Positions 6,984 through 14,753 of a DNA stretch of 44,286 nt are shown here, piece after piece. The translations under genes and the position numbers were made by a program. Source of the stretch: Thermotogae bacterium (GTDB lineage Bacteria > Thermotogota > Thermotogae > Mesoaciditogales > Mesoaciditogaceae). Position 1 is the stretch's first letter. Every line of letters begins with the position of its first letter. The notes under the pieces are model-generated. The model was not told the origin of the DNA, made no database searches, and worked only from the letters and a program-made list of their open reading frames with translations. The stretch spans positions 1 through 44,286 of the forward strand of contig JALSLY010000062.1 of the NCBI GenBank assembly GCA_026988035.1, written 5' to 3'.

Positions 6984-8003
6984 ATGGCTGAAAAAGACAA
7001 AAAACAAAAGTTAACTAACAAAAGAAAAGCTGCGATATTTCTCCTAACAATTGGAGCTGAAAAAGCTTCCAAGATATTGAAAAATCTGAATGAAGACCAA
7101 ATTGAAGAACTAACCTTGGAAATAGCAAACATTAGAGAAATCGATGACAAGGAACGCGAAGAAGCTTTAAAAGAGTTTTCCCAGATGATGAGAGCCAGAG
7201 AATTTATAAACCGCGGAGGAGTTGAGTATGCTCGGGATCTACTCGAAAAAGCACTTGGACCTGAAAAAGCACTTGAAATTATAGAAAGATTGACAGCCAA
7301 TCTTCAAGTAAAGCCTTTCGACTTTATGAAAAAAGCAGATATGGTACAGTTGGTCAACTTCATTCAAAATGAGCATCCACAAACTATTGCATTGGTTCTT
7401 GCATATCTTGATCCCAAACAGTCATCACAGGTTCTAATATCCCTTCCTGAAGATCTTCAAGCGGATGTGGTTAAGAGATTAGCGTTGCTTGAACGTGCTT
7501 CCCCTGAAATCGTAAAACAAGTAGAAAAAGTCCTCGAAAAAAAGATGTCCTCATTTGTCAGCCAAGACTTCAGCAATGTGGGTGGAATAGATGTTGCCGT
7601 GGAGCTCATGAATTCCATCGAGAGGTCAGCTGAAAAGCGCATACTTGATACTCTCCAGAAAACTGATCCAGAGCTTTCTGAAGAAATTAAAAAACGAATG
7701 TTTGTCTTTGAAGATATTACAACTCTTGATGATCGTTCGATACAAATGGTACTTCGAGAGGTTGACACTCACGATCTTGCTCTTGCAATGAAAGGCTCCT
7801 CAGATGAAGTAAAAAACAAGATCTTCAAAAATATGTCTAAGAGAGCATCTGCCTTGTTAGAAGACGAGCTGAAATATATGGGCCCTGTTAGAGTAAAAGA
7901 TGTAGAAAATGCCCAGCTGAAGATTGTGGCCATTATTAGAAAGCTTGAAGATGCAGGAGAGATCGTGATAAGCCGTGGTGGAGGCGAGGATCTGATTGTT
8001 TGA
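6984..8003 (+). CDS. fliG: Flagellar motor switch protein FliG
   Basis: FliG is the rotor component that meets the stator and, with FliM and FliN, sets rotation direction. The protein (339 residues from ATG 6984) has the N-terminal FliF-binding helices, the middle domain with ENEHPQ-type motif (FIQNEHPQTIALVL) and the C-terminal motor domain with the charged ridge (FVFEDITTLDDRSIQMVLREV). ATG 6984 is preferred because AAGGAG at 6973-6978 is at the right distance; an in-frame GTG at 6978 overlaps that site. The fliF stop is two bases upstream and the next gene overlaps the stop, so the genes are translationally linked. Confidence 0.97.
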   Translation: MAEKDKKQKLTNKRKAAIFLLTIGAEKASKILKNLNEDQIEELTLEIANIREIDDKEREEALKEFSQMMRAREFINRGGVEYARDLLEKALGPEKALEIIERLTANLQVKPFDFMKKADMVQLVNFIQNEHPQTIALVLAYLDPKQSSQVLISLPEDLQADVVKRLALLERASPEIVKQVEKVLEKKMSSFVSQDFSNVGGIDVAVELMNSIERSAEKRILDTLQKTDPELSEEIKKRMFVFEDITTLDDRSIQMVLREVDTHDLALAMKGSSDEVKNKIFKNMSKRASALLEDELKYMGPVRVKDVENAQLKIVAIIRKLEDAGEIVISRGGGEDLIV

Positions 8004-8655
8004 TATCATAAAAGGTGCTAATATCACTAATGAAAAGGTTATGATAGGACCTAAAACTGAAAAAAAATCAACTGGGCAAGAAGAAGATCCTCAAAAATAC
8101 GCCCAAGCGAAAAGTGAAGAAATAATCAGTGCGGCTCAAAAAAAAGCCAAGCAATTGATCGAGGAAGCCAACTCTAAACTCGAAGAGATAAAAAAGCAAG
8201 CTCAAAATGCGGGGTATAGCAGAGGTGTTGAAGAAGCCAAAGCAGAATGGGAATCCAAAATTTCTCGACTGAAAGAGATTGTAAAATTAATTGAAAAACG
8301 CATCGATCTTTCAATTGACGAGCTCAAACCTTCCTTGGTTGATTTATCAATCGCCGTGGTTAAGGAAGTAGCTTTCTCTGAAGTAGACCGCGGAAACATA
8401 TCTGACAAGATAAATCGCGCCATAGATATGGTTAAATCTTCAAAGAAAATCGTTTTAAAAATCTCGAACAACGTTCCACAAGAAATTGTGAATGAGCTTT
8501 CAAAAATCGAAAAAGTTCAGGTGATCACTGATACATTACTTGATGTCATGGATGTTCAAGTAGAAGCGGACTTTGGCTCTTTGGATCTTCGAATAAACTC
8601 CCAAATTGCTCTTTTTGAAAACCTTATAAGAAAGGCATTCGGAACTGCTACGTGA
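7996..8655 (+). CDS. fliH: Flagellar export protein FliH-like
   Basis: FliH-type proteins form the peripheral stalk of the flagellar type III export ATPase complex and hold FliI. This 219-residue protein has a charged coiled-coil region (about 30-110, rich in K, E, A and Q) and a C-terminal globular part (FENLIRKAFG end) typical of FliH/YscL. The start is TTG at 7996, overlapping the last codons of fliG, with GAGG six bases upstream. No fliI follows; instead a dam gene overlaps the stop by four bases. Family assignment rests on architecture and position after fliG. Confidence 0.82.
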   Translation: MFDIIKGANITNEKVMIGPKTEKKSTGQEEDPQKYAQAKSEEIISAAQKKAKQLIEEANSKLEEIKKQAQNAGYSRGVEEAKAEWESKISRLKEIVKLIEKRIDLSIDELKPSLVDLSIAVVKEVAFSEVDRGNISDKINRAIDMVKSSKKIVLKISNNVPQEIVNELSKIEKVQVITDTLLDVMDVQVEADFGSLDLRINSQIALFENLIRKAFGTAT

Positions 8656-9455
8656 AGCCGATTCTAAAGTGGGCTGGCGGGAAAAGATGGCTAATTCCCA
8701 TGATTTCTAAAATGTTCGAACATTTTCGTGATTTCAGACTTGTAGAGCCATTTGCCGGAGGTATTGCCATAGCGCTGGGTTTGCTTCCCAAAAAAGTTTT
8801 GCTTAACGATGCCAATTGTCACCTAATTAATTTTTACAAATGGGTGAAAAATGGCCTTGATCCCACTGTGATCAAAATGGAAAATAACAGAGAAACTTAT
8901 TATGAAAATCGACGTAAATTCAACTTGCTTATAACAAAAGGAAAATGGAGTTCTCCAGAGGCAGCTGCACTTTTTTATTATCTCAATCGTACGGGATATA
9001 ATGGTTTATGTCGCTTTAACAAAAAAGGCTCATTCAACGTCCCATTTGGAAAATACAAACACATTAACTATGTACTTTCATTCGAGGAGTATGAAACGGT
9101 TTTCAAAAATTGGGATTTTTCATGCGGAGACTTTGAAAATATTGATATCATGCCAAATGATTTTATATATGCAGATCCGCCTTACGATGTGGAATTTACC
9201 CAGTATTCGAAAAATGGGTTTACTTGGTCTGACCAGATCAGGTTAGTTAAATGGCTTGACAAGTTTCAAAACCCCATCGTTTTATCGAACCAAGCAACCA
9301 AAAGGATAGTCGATCTTTATCTCTCTTATGGATACAGTCTCAAGTACGTTAATATCCAAAGAGCTATATCTTGTAAGGCAAGAAATCGTACAAGAGAAGT
9401 AATTGCGGTAAGAAATACAACAATAGAGGAACACCTGATAGAGAAACTGTTATGA
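8652..9455 (+). CDS. dam: DNA adenine methyltransferase (Dam family)
   Basis: This alpha-class N6-adenine methyltransferase transfers a methyl group from S-adenosylmethionine to adenine in DNA. The protein (267 residues) shows the D12/Dam order: WAGGKRWL at 7-14, the SAM motif EPFAGGIA at 32-39, LNDAN at 51-55, LNRTGYNGLCRFN near 111-123, and catalytic DPPY at 175-178. The recognition site is likely GATC by family, but this cannot be proved here. No restriction endonuclease gene is adjacent, so it looks like an orphan methylase. It starts with GTG overlapping the fliH stop by four bases, so expression appears tied to the flagellar cluster. Confidence 0.93.
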   Translation: MKPILKWAGGKRWLIPMISKMFEHFRDFRLVEPFAGGIAIALGLLPKKVLLNDANCHLINFYKWVKNGLDPTVIKMENNRETYYENRRKFNLLITKGKWSSPEAAALFYYLNRTGYNGLCRFNKKGSFNVPFGKYKHINYVLSFEEYETVFKNWDFSCGDFENIDIMPNDFIYADPPYDVEFTQYSKNGFTWSDQIRLVKWLDKFQNPIVLSNQATKRIVDLYLSYGYSLKYVNIQRAISCKARNRTREVIAVRNTTIEEHLIEKLL

Positions 9456-9469
9456 AATTTACTTTTAAG

Positions 9470-9489
9470 CAATATCTCTGCTGATATTG
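9470..9489. other. Stem-loop between dam and sirtuin genes
   Basis: CAATATC and GATATTG form a perfect seven-base stem with a six-base loop. It lies just after dam but is followed by TCTA rather than a T run, so it is a weak terminator or an mRNA end-stabilising hairpin at best. Confidence 0.35.
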
Positions 9490-9518
9490 TCTAAACTAAC
9501 ACACACTGGGAGGAGATA

Positions 9519-10265
9519 GTGGAATTTGTAGAAAGACTTAAAGCGCATCGAGGAAAAACGACAATCCTTACTGGAGCTGGAGTTAGTACGCCAAGTGGAA
9601 TTCCGGATTTCAGATCACCAAATGGAATATACTCAAAATACGATCCGGAGCGATTGTTCGATCTCGAAATGTTTATGAAAGATCCTTCTTATTTTTACTC
9701 ATTCGCGATTGAAAATATTTTTACCATGAAAAACGCTGAACCAAACATCGTTCACATTCTCATTGCTCACTTTGAAGAAAAAGGGCTTATTAAAGGAGTA
9801 ATAACTCAAAATATAGACATGCTTCATGAGAAAGCAGGATCAAAAAATGTTGCAGAAGTACATGGGAATATTAAAAGTGGGCACTGCATCAAATGTGGGA
9901 AAAGATATTCACTTGAAGACATAGAAAAACGGGCAAAAAATTCTCCTGACAAAGTGGCAAGGTGCGATTGTAATAGTCCTATAAAACCAGATATAGTTTT
10001 CTTTAAAGAAATGCTACCAGAAACAGAAATCAAAAAAGCATACGATATGTTGGAAGATTCAACACTGATAGTAACGATGGGTACATCTCTTTCAGTTTAT
10101 CCTGCTGCTTCATTTCCCAAAGTTGTGTTGAGAAATGGCGGAGAACTCGTAATCTTAAATGCCACTCCTACTTCCTTAGATAGTTTCGCTTTGGAAATCG
10201 AAAGGGAACCCCTTGAAGAATTTGCGAAAAAAGTTCTTTTAGATATCAGAAAAAGCGGAACGTAA
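9519..10265 (+). CDS. cobB: Sirtuin NAD-dependent protein deacylase
   Basis: Sirtuins remove acyl groups from protein lysines using NAD, releasing nicotinamide and O-acyl-ADP-ribose. The 248-residue protein has the NAD-binding TGAGVSTPSGIPDFRS (18-33), TQNID (96-100), the catalytic histidine in EVHGN (H115), a zinc module with C123, C126, C149 and C151, and the GTSLSVYPAA segment. It is close to the length of compact bacterial sirtuins such as the Thermotoga enzyme. The start is GTG, four bases after GGAGGAG. The gene stands alone, converging on the glp-type operon. Confidence 0.96.
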   Translation: MEFVERLKAHRGKTTILTGAGVSTPSGIPDFRSPNGIYSKYDPERLFDLEMFMKDPSYFYSFAIENIFTMKNAEPNIVHILIAHFEEKGLIKGVITQNIDMLHEKAGSKNVAEVHGNIKSGHCIKCGKRYSLEDIEKRAKNSPDKVARCDCNSPIKPDIVFFKEMLPETEIKKAYDMLEDSTLIVTMGTSLSVYPAASFPKVVLRNGGELVILNATPTSLDSFALEIEREPLEEFAKKVLLDIRKSGT

Positions 10266-10277
10266 AAATCAATTGGC

Positions 10278-10661
10278 TTACGTACCTTTATCCATTTTTA
10301 CCGTTCGAGTCGCTATTACGTTTACTCCCGTACCAAGAAGGTTTTTTATCAAGATTTGTCCTCTTTTTACGGGCGCCTTAACTTTAAAAGTTCTTATCAC
10401 CTCCATAGCTTCAAAAAGTAATTTCTTCGGAATCGGCTTTTCAGTTCTTACAGATACAAGTGGAAGTTCTCCTCCAACAACTTTGATATTTGTTGGGAGG
10501 ATGCGCTTCGGTTCCGTTACTTCTTCCTTGGCATAAATGGCGCCTTTGAGACATTTGTTTCCTGTGACTGAAAGAAACTTCCCATTGCCATCCATCGTAA
10601 CTTTCAAATTGCAACCTATTGGGCATACCACGCAAGTCATTTCAATTGTCTTTTCACTCAT
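10278..10661 (-). CDS. DUF1667 iron-sulfur-type protein of the glycerol-3-phosphate oxidoreductase operon
   Basis: The 127-residue protein begins with a cysteine cluster (C10, C13, C17 and later C37 in NKCLKG), which matches the DUF1667 family and resembles the N-terminal iron-sulfur domain of molybdopterin oxidoreductases. It likely carries an iron-sulfur centre that passes electrons from the two FAD proteins encoded just upstream. Its ATG overlaps the stop of the second oxidoreductase gene by four bases. This trio is a conserved arrangement in Thermotogota and Firmicutes. The biochemical function has not been firmly shown as far as I know. Confidence 0.88.
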   Translation of the reverse strand: MSEKTIEMTCVVCPIGCNLKVTMDGNGKFLSVTGNKCLKGAIYAKEEVTEPKRILPTNIKVVGGELPLVSVRTEKPIPKKLLFEAMEVIRTFKVKAPVKRGQILIKNLLGTGVNVIATRTVKMDKGT

Positions 10662-11881
10662 CTTTTTGCCTCCACTGCGGAAAGTTCAATTTCGCCTTTT
10701 AAGTTGTATTTGGTTGGATCAAGCGTGAATTCTATCATTTCACTTGGCTTGGCATTCAAAACTGTTTTCAAATTTGTGTCGTTTATTCTCAATATAGCCA
10801 TATCCATTGGATGATCTACTCTGACGTACATCTTGAACGGAATGGTTGCTGTTGTGTAATGAATACTTATAACTCTAATACCTTTTCCTTTTTTAAAAAT
10901 GCCCACTCTCTTTGGCATTTTCTCTTTTTTTGCAACGCGTGCGGCGTTTTGACCCGCTCCTTCACCTTCAACAGTAACAAAGTCAACGAGATCGTGGATA
11001 CAAACGTTGTTCCCAGCTGCAAATATATTATCAACGCTTGTTCTCATAAGATCATCTACTACGGCGCCACCACTACTTGAAATTTCAATTTCCTTGTCAA
11101 CAAGATCATTCTCAGGTATTAACCCAACTGAAGCTATAAGTGTATCACAACCTATAAATCTTTCAGTCCCACTAACTGGATTCCCATCGATAAATTTCGC
11201 CACTGTGACACCTTCAAGTCTTTCCTTCCCATGAACTTTAACGACACTCGTTGAAAGATGAAGCGGTATATTGAAATCTTTGAGACACTGAACCACATTC
11301 CGAGTTAGTCCTCCTTGATAAGGCATTATCTCATAAACACCTTCAACTTCGACACCTTCAAGTGTGAGGCGACGAGCCATTATTAAGCCTATATCGCCAG
11401 AGCCAATAACAATTGCTTTGCGACCAGGAAGACGATTTTCAAGATTAACAAAATGCTGCGCCAAACCAGCTGTGAAGATTCCTGAAGGTCTTGAGCCAGG
11501 AACTCTCAACGCTTCAAATGGTCTTTCACGTGCTCCAGTTGCCAAAACAAGTGCACCATATCTTATTTTATAAATCCCACTTGCACTTATCACTTTGAGA
11601 AGTCTACTTTCAGAGTCTATATCAAGCACAGTAGCTTCATACATAGCATCAAATCCTTTAAGCTTTTCGAGGTACATTTCGTGATATTCGGGTCCCGTTA
11701 ATTCTTTTTTAAATACTCGAACACCAAATCCATTGTGTATACACTGATTTAGTACCCCACCTGTTGACGCTTCTCGTTCTACGAGAAGAACACTGGCATT
11801 TTGGGAAAGTGCTCCACGTATGGCACCCATTCCTGCCGCCCCGCCACCTAAAATAACTACATCATATTCAAGCCTTTTCAC
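10658..11881 (-). CDS. FAD-dependent pyridine nucleotide-disulfide type oxidoreductase, glp operon
   Basis: This 407-residue flavoprotein has the FAD-binding VVILGGGAAGMGAIRGA at the N-terminus, the ATG motif (LVLATGARERPF), a second dinucleotide-binding site (AIVIGSGDIGLIMARR), and the FAAGNN segment that closes the FAD site. It lacks the CxxC redox pair of thioredoxin reductases; a single cysteine sits in NQCIHNGFG. It probably accepts electrons from the GlpA-like dehydrogenase or oxidises NADH. Its start overlaps the stop of the GlpA-like gene by four bases, and its stop overlaps the DUF1667 start, so the three products are probably made in fixed ratio as one complex. Confidence 0.9.
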   Translation of the reverse strand: MKRLEYDVVILGGGAAGMGAIRGALSQNASVLLVEREASTGGVLNQCIHNGFGVRVFKKELTGPEYHEMYLEKLKGFDAMYEATVLDIDSESRLLKVISASGIYKIRYGALVLATGARERPFEALRVPGSRPSGIFTAGLAQHFVNLENRLPGRKAIVIGSGDIGLIMARRLTLEGVEVEGVYEIMPYQGGLTRNVVQCLKDFNIPLHLSTSVVKVHGKERLEGVTVAKFIDGNPVSGTERFIGCDTLIASVGLIPENDLVDKEIEISSSGGAVVDDLMRTSVDNIFAAGNNVCIHDLVDFVTVEGEGAGQNAARVAKKEKMPKRVGIFKKGKGIRVISIHYTTATIPFKMYVRVDHPMDMAILRINDTNLKTVLNAKPSEMIEFTLDPTKYNLKGEIELSAVEAKR

Positions 11882-13287
11882 CTTACAACACCATCCACAA
11901 TATGAGAGTTTGGAAAATTTTTAACAATTTCCTCGAAGTTCTCACCTATTTCTCTTCTCATAATATTCATGATTTTAACCATACAAAAAGATCCTTGACA
12001 GCGTCCAAACATCGCAGTAGTTCTGAACTTTACGCCATCTAATGTCCGTGCACCATGTCTTATGGCCTCAACAATCTCTCCTTCGGTAACTTTGTTACAT
12101 CTGCATATTACCTTTCCATAAGACGGATTCTGGCTGATGAGTTTTTCTTTCTCTTCATCACTCATATCAACAATTTTTGGTATTGCTTTCCTTATAGGAT
12201 GAAAATCGTCTTTTTTTTGCAAATTTAGCTTTTCGACAATCTCGCCAACGATATCTCCAGCTATAGCTGGAGCTGCAGTTAAACCAGGAGATCTTGTTGC
12301 AACAATGTGAATCATATTACTTTCTCTTTTGATCACAAAATCTTTTATATCATTTTCCGGTCTCAATCCTGCAAATGTACGGAGCGTCTTTGAGAGATTA
12401 ATTAGTGGAACGAGCTTCTTCGCTTTTTTCACAACTTTTGATAAGCCTTCAGCGGTAGTTTCTGTCACCTCTTTTTCAATTGGTAGCAAATCTTCTGATG
12501 TTGGACCAAGCAGCGTTGTATTATGGATGGTCGGAAGCACAAGTATTCCTTTTCCTGCTCTTGATGGCGTTGGAAAGAGCACTGTTCTGACAACGTTTGG
12601 TTGATCCAGAAGTATGTATTGTCCTCTTCTCGGATGGAGAGGGGTAACCTTTACACCAGCGGATTCCGCGAGTTCATCTGCCCACAATCCTGCTGCGTTT
12701 ACGACCACATCAAACAAAAAAATTCCCTTAGAGGTCCTAAGCCTATACTTTTCTCCTTCTTCGAAGATCGATTCCACCTTAGTGGAAAGGTGAATCTTTG
12801 CACCATTATTCAAAGCATTTTCAACAGCAGCTTGCGCAACTTCCCATGGTGCAAGCACCCCAGCATTTGGTGAATAAAGTGCCGCTACAATTTCTCTTGA
12901 AAGATTCGGTTCAATCTCTAAAGCACTAAGCCTGGACAGTATTCTCAAGTCTTTTACGCCATTGATTTTGCCGCGTTTTAACAGTTCCTCCAGGATTTTA
13001 ACTTCTTTATCATTGAATGCGGCTACAAGAGAACCCGTTCTCTTTATTTTAAAGTTTAATTCTTCTGAAAGTTCTGTATACATCTCGTTCCCACGTGAAC
13101 AGTACTTTGCCCTTAAAGTGTTGGGCTCGTCATCATATCCTGCATGTAATATCCCGGAGTTGGCTTTCGTAACTCCCCAGCCAACATCTGGAAGTTTTTC
13201 AAATATCTCAACCTCCACCTTGTATTTGGTAAATTCTCTTGCAATAAGGGAACCTATGATACCAGCCCCAATTATAGCTATCTTCAA
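11878..13287 (-). CDS. GlpA-like FAD-dependent glycerol-3-phosphate dehydrogenase with BFD-like domain
   Basis: The protein (469 residues from TTG 13287) begins with the FAD motif IAIIGAGIIGSLIARE, followed by the DAO fold (KANSGILHAGYD, VVNAAGLWADELA, TFAGLRPEN) and a C-terminal BFD-like [2Fe-2S] domain (VICRCNKVTEGEIVEAIRHG and FGRCQGSFC). This is the architecture of anaerobic GlpA-type glycerol-3-phosphate dehydrogenases, which oxidise glycerol-3-phosphate to dihydroxyacetone phosphate. TTG 13287 is preferred over an in-frame GTG at 13338 because GGGGAGGTG lies seven bases upstream. It is the first gene of the trio. A terminator-like leader (13341-13381) between promoter and gene suggests antitermination control. 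Confidence 0.88.
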   Translation of the reverse strand: MKIAIIGAGIIGSLIAREFTKYKVEVEIFEKLPDVGWGVTKANSGILHAGYDDEPNTLRAKYCSRGNEMYTELSEELNFKIKRTGSLVAAFNDKEVKILEELLKRGKINGVKDLRILSRLSALEIEPNLSREIVAALYSPNAGVLAPWEVAQAAVENALNNGAKIHLSTKVESIFEEGEKYRLRTSKGIFLFDVVVNAAGLWADELAESAGVKVTPLHPRRGQYILLDQPNVVRTVLFPTPSRAGKGILVLPTIHNTTLLGPTSEDLLPIEKEVTETTAEGLSKVVKKAKKLVPLINLSKTLRTFAGLRPENDIKDFVIKRESNMIHIVATRSPGLTAAPAIAGDIVGEIVEKLNLQKKDDFHPIRKAIPKIVDMSDEEKEKLISQNPSYGKVICRCNKVTEGEIVEAIRHGARTLDGVKFRTTAMFGRCQGSFCMVKIMNIMRREIGENFEEIVKNFPNSHIVDGVVR

Positions 13288-13340
13288 ATCATTCACCTCC
13301 CCAAAAGGTAGAAAGACACAACCCATTGAGTTTCTCACTT

Positions 13341-13381
13341 ACAAAAAAATAAAAGCCACACACCAAATAGCGCGTGGCTTT
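13341..13381 (-). terminator. Terminator-like hairpin in the glp operon leader (attenuator)
   Basis: On the minus strand AAAGCCAC (13381-13374) pairs with GTGGCTTT (13359-13352) and is followed by a T-rich run (TTTTATTTTTTTG). It lies between the probable promoter (13411-13439) and the GlpA-like start codon (13287), so it would stop transcription before the operon unless relieved. GlpP-type antitermination is known for glpD leaders in Bacillus; the same logic is an inference here. Confidence 0.7.
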
Positions 13382-13410
13382 CTCTTCATCTCTGCCAGCC
13401 GTACTTTTTT

Positions 13411-13439
13411 ACTATAACATCTTTTAAAACAAAATCCAA
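13411..13439 (-). promoter_or_regulatory. Promoter of the glp-type operon
   Basis: On the minus strand TATAGT (13416-13411) is preceded by TGT (extended -10) and, 17 bases further up, by TTGGAT (13439-13434). It would give a leader of about 115 bases containing the terminator-like hairpin. Confidence 0.5.
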
Positions 13440-13447
13440 ATATTTTC

Positions 13448-13476
13448 TTGACACCAAAAAGTTTTTCTGATAGACT
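13448..13476 (+). promoter_or_regulatory. Promoter of the feo operon
   Basis: TTGACA (13448-13453) and TAGACT (13471-13476) are separated by 17 bases, with TGA just before the -10 box (extended -10). The -10 box lies within the palindrome at 13472-13487. Confidence 0.85.
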
Positions 13477-13487
13477 AAAGTTAGTCT
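13472..13487. promoter_or_regulatory. Palindromic operator, probable DtxR-family site
   Basis: AGACTAA and TTAGTCT are perfect inverted arms around two central bases, overlapping the -10 box of the feo promoter. The shape and the A/T-rich TTAG/CTAA core resemble DtxR-family operators. The DtxR-FeoA protein encoded 280 bases downstream is the likely ligand, giving iron-dependent autorepression. Confidence 0.7.
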
Positions 13488-13532
13488 TGTATAAGATATT
13501 TCTCTTAAAGCACATGGAAAGTAGGAATATTG

Positions 13533-13799
13533 ATGTTTGTTGAGATTCTTGAAGCTATAAAAAAGAAGCGTATTTCAACTTTATCCGAAATATCCAAAAT
13601 CACCGGAATTGATAGAGACTCAGTCAGAATTGCGGTAGATTACTGGGAAAGAAAAGGAAAACTTTCTATCCAAAATGTTAGTGAAAGCTACAGCAGCAAC
13701 ATCTGTTTCACATGCCCTTTAAGGGGGAAATGTTATGTGTGCAGAAATCAAACGAAAGAAGGAGGAAGAAATGTCTTTATCACTCACAGAAAGCGTTGA
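13533..13799 (+). CDS. feoC: FeoC-like winged-helix protein with four cysteines
   Basis: The 88-residue protein has an N-terminal winged-helix (residues 3-48, with LSEISKITGIDRDSVRIAVDYWE) and a cysteine cluster C58-x2-C61-P-x4-C67-x2-C70, as in FeoC proteins, small iron-sulfur regulators or protectors of the FeoB transporter. AGGA lies seven bases before ATG 13533; an in-frame TTG just upstream is less likely. The frame continues 29 bases into the DtxR-type gene, so its tail after the cysteines may have no function. It is the first gene behind the palindromic operator. Assignment rests on cysteine pattern and context. Confidence 0.75.
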   Translation: MFVEILEAIKKKRISTLSEISKITGIDRDSVRIAVDYWERKGKLSIQNVSESYSSNICFTCPLRGKCYVCRNQTKEGGRNVFITHRKR

Positions 13800-14508
13800 G
13801 GATTACTTGTTGGAAATATTTCTGATCACCCGACAAAAGAAAGTCGCAAGACTTAAAGATTTGGCTAAACGCAGAAAAGTCAAAATGCCTTCCGTCGTGA
13901 ATGCTCTTCGAAACTTAATGAATGATGGGCTTGTTGAGCATGAAAAATACGGTTATATTGAACTGACTGAAAATGGGCTTGAATTAGCAAAAAAACTATA
14001 CGAGAGACATAAAACCATTTATTCATTTCTTCATGAAGTACTTGATGTAGACGAGTCAATGGCGGAAAGTGATGCACACAAAATCGAACATTATCTCCAT
14101 CCTGGAACTCTGAAAAAGATCACTGATTTTATGGAATTTGTCCGGCGATCTGAGCGCGAAAAACATGCGAAATGGCATGAACACTTTGTTTACTTTTCTA
14201 AGAATGGCGAAATTCCAGACGATTGTGACATGTTAAGTGCAAAAGAGAAAGAAACAGCTATGGGAAAGCAGAAAAAGCTTGGTGATTTGAAAAAAGGTTC
14301 AAGCGGTCGAATTTTGAGTATCATTTCTGACAGTTCCAACAGCTCTATCAAAGCAAGACTCATGAGTATGGGGATGATTCCCGGAGCCGAAGTAAAAGTG
14401 GAAAAAATAGCTCCCCTTGGTGACCCCATAGACATACTTGTTAAGGGTTACCATCTATCCCTTAGAAAAAAAGAAGCGAATCAAGTGATAGTGGAGAAAA
14501 TTTCATGA
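13771..14508 (+). CDS. DtxR-family metal-dependent repressor with C-terminal FeoA domain
   Basis: The protein (245 residues from ATG 13771) has a DtxR-type winged-helix domain (SVEDYLLEIFLI, RRKVKMPSVVNALRNLMNDGLVEH split across about 30-55), the dimerisation and metal-binding helices (ESDAHKIEHYL with conserved E and H residues) and a C-terminal SH3-like FeoA domain (about 170-245, LMSMGMIPGAEVKV). Such proteins bind their operators when loaded with Fe(II) or Mn(II) and repress uptake genes. The start is set by GGAGGAAGAA directly upstream of the ATG. Its stop overlaps the feoA start by four bases. It probably binds the palindrome at 13472-13487. Confidence 0.93.
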   Translation: MSLSLTESVEDYLLEIFLITRQKKVARLKDLAKRRKVKMPSVVNALRNLMNDGLVEHEKYGYIELTENGLELAKKLYERHKTIYSFLHEVLDVDESMAESDAHKIEHYLHPGTLKKITDFMEFVRRSEREKHAKWHEHFVYFSKNGEIPDDCDMLSAKEKETAMGKQKKLGDLKKGSSGRILSIISDSSNSSIKARLMSMGMIPGAEVKVEKIAPLGDPIDILVKGYHLSLRKKEANQVIVEKIS

Positions 14509-14753
14509 CTCCATTAACGTACGTTAAAAATGGAGAGATAGTAGAAGTGATCAAACTTACTGGTGGGAAGTATTTTGTTGACAAACTCACAAATATTGGA
14601 ATATATCCAGGCACAAAATTGAGAATTGTATCTGACGGGGAGTATGGACCCATGATCATCGCTGTAGGGGAAACAAGAATAGGATTAGGGCGTGGTATGG
14701 CACAAAAGATACTTGTAAGACTTGCTGAATCCACATCGGAGGTGAAACAATGA
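14505..14753 (+). CDS. feoA: Ferrous iron transport accessory protein FeoA
   Basis: FeoA is a small SH3-like cytoplasmic protein thought to act on FeoB. The 82-residue protein shows the family pattern: an IVEVIKLTGG start, KLTNIGIYPGTKLRIV, and a final GETRIGLGRGMAQKILV segment. It overlaps the DtxR-type gene and feoB by four bases at each end (ATGA), so all are translationally coupled. It resembles the FeoA domain fused to the upstream regulator. Confidence 0.92.
   Translation: MTPLTYVKNGEIVEVIKLTGGKYFVDKLTNIGIYPGTKLRIVSDGEYGPMIIAVGETRIGLGRGMAQKILVRLAESTSEVKQ

Noticed and set aside
8652-9455. Restriction-modification system
   Set aside because: Only a Dam-type methylase is present; the neighbours are fliH and a sirtuin, with no endonuclease frame.
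12962-13417. A 151-codon plus-strand ORF
   Set aside because: Antisense to the GlpA-like gene and its leader; no motif and no ribosome binding site support.
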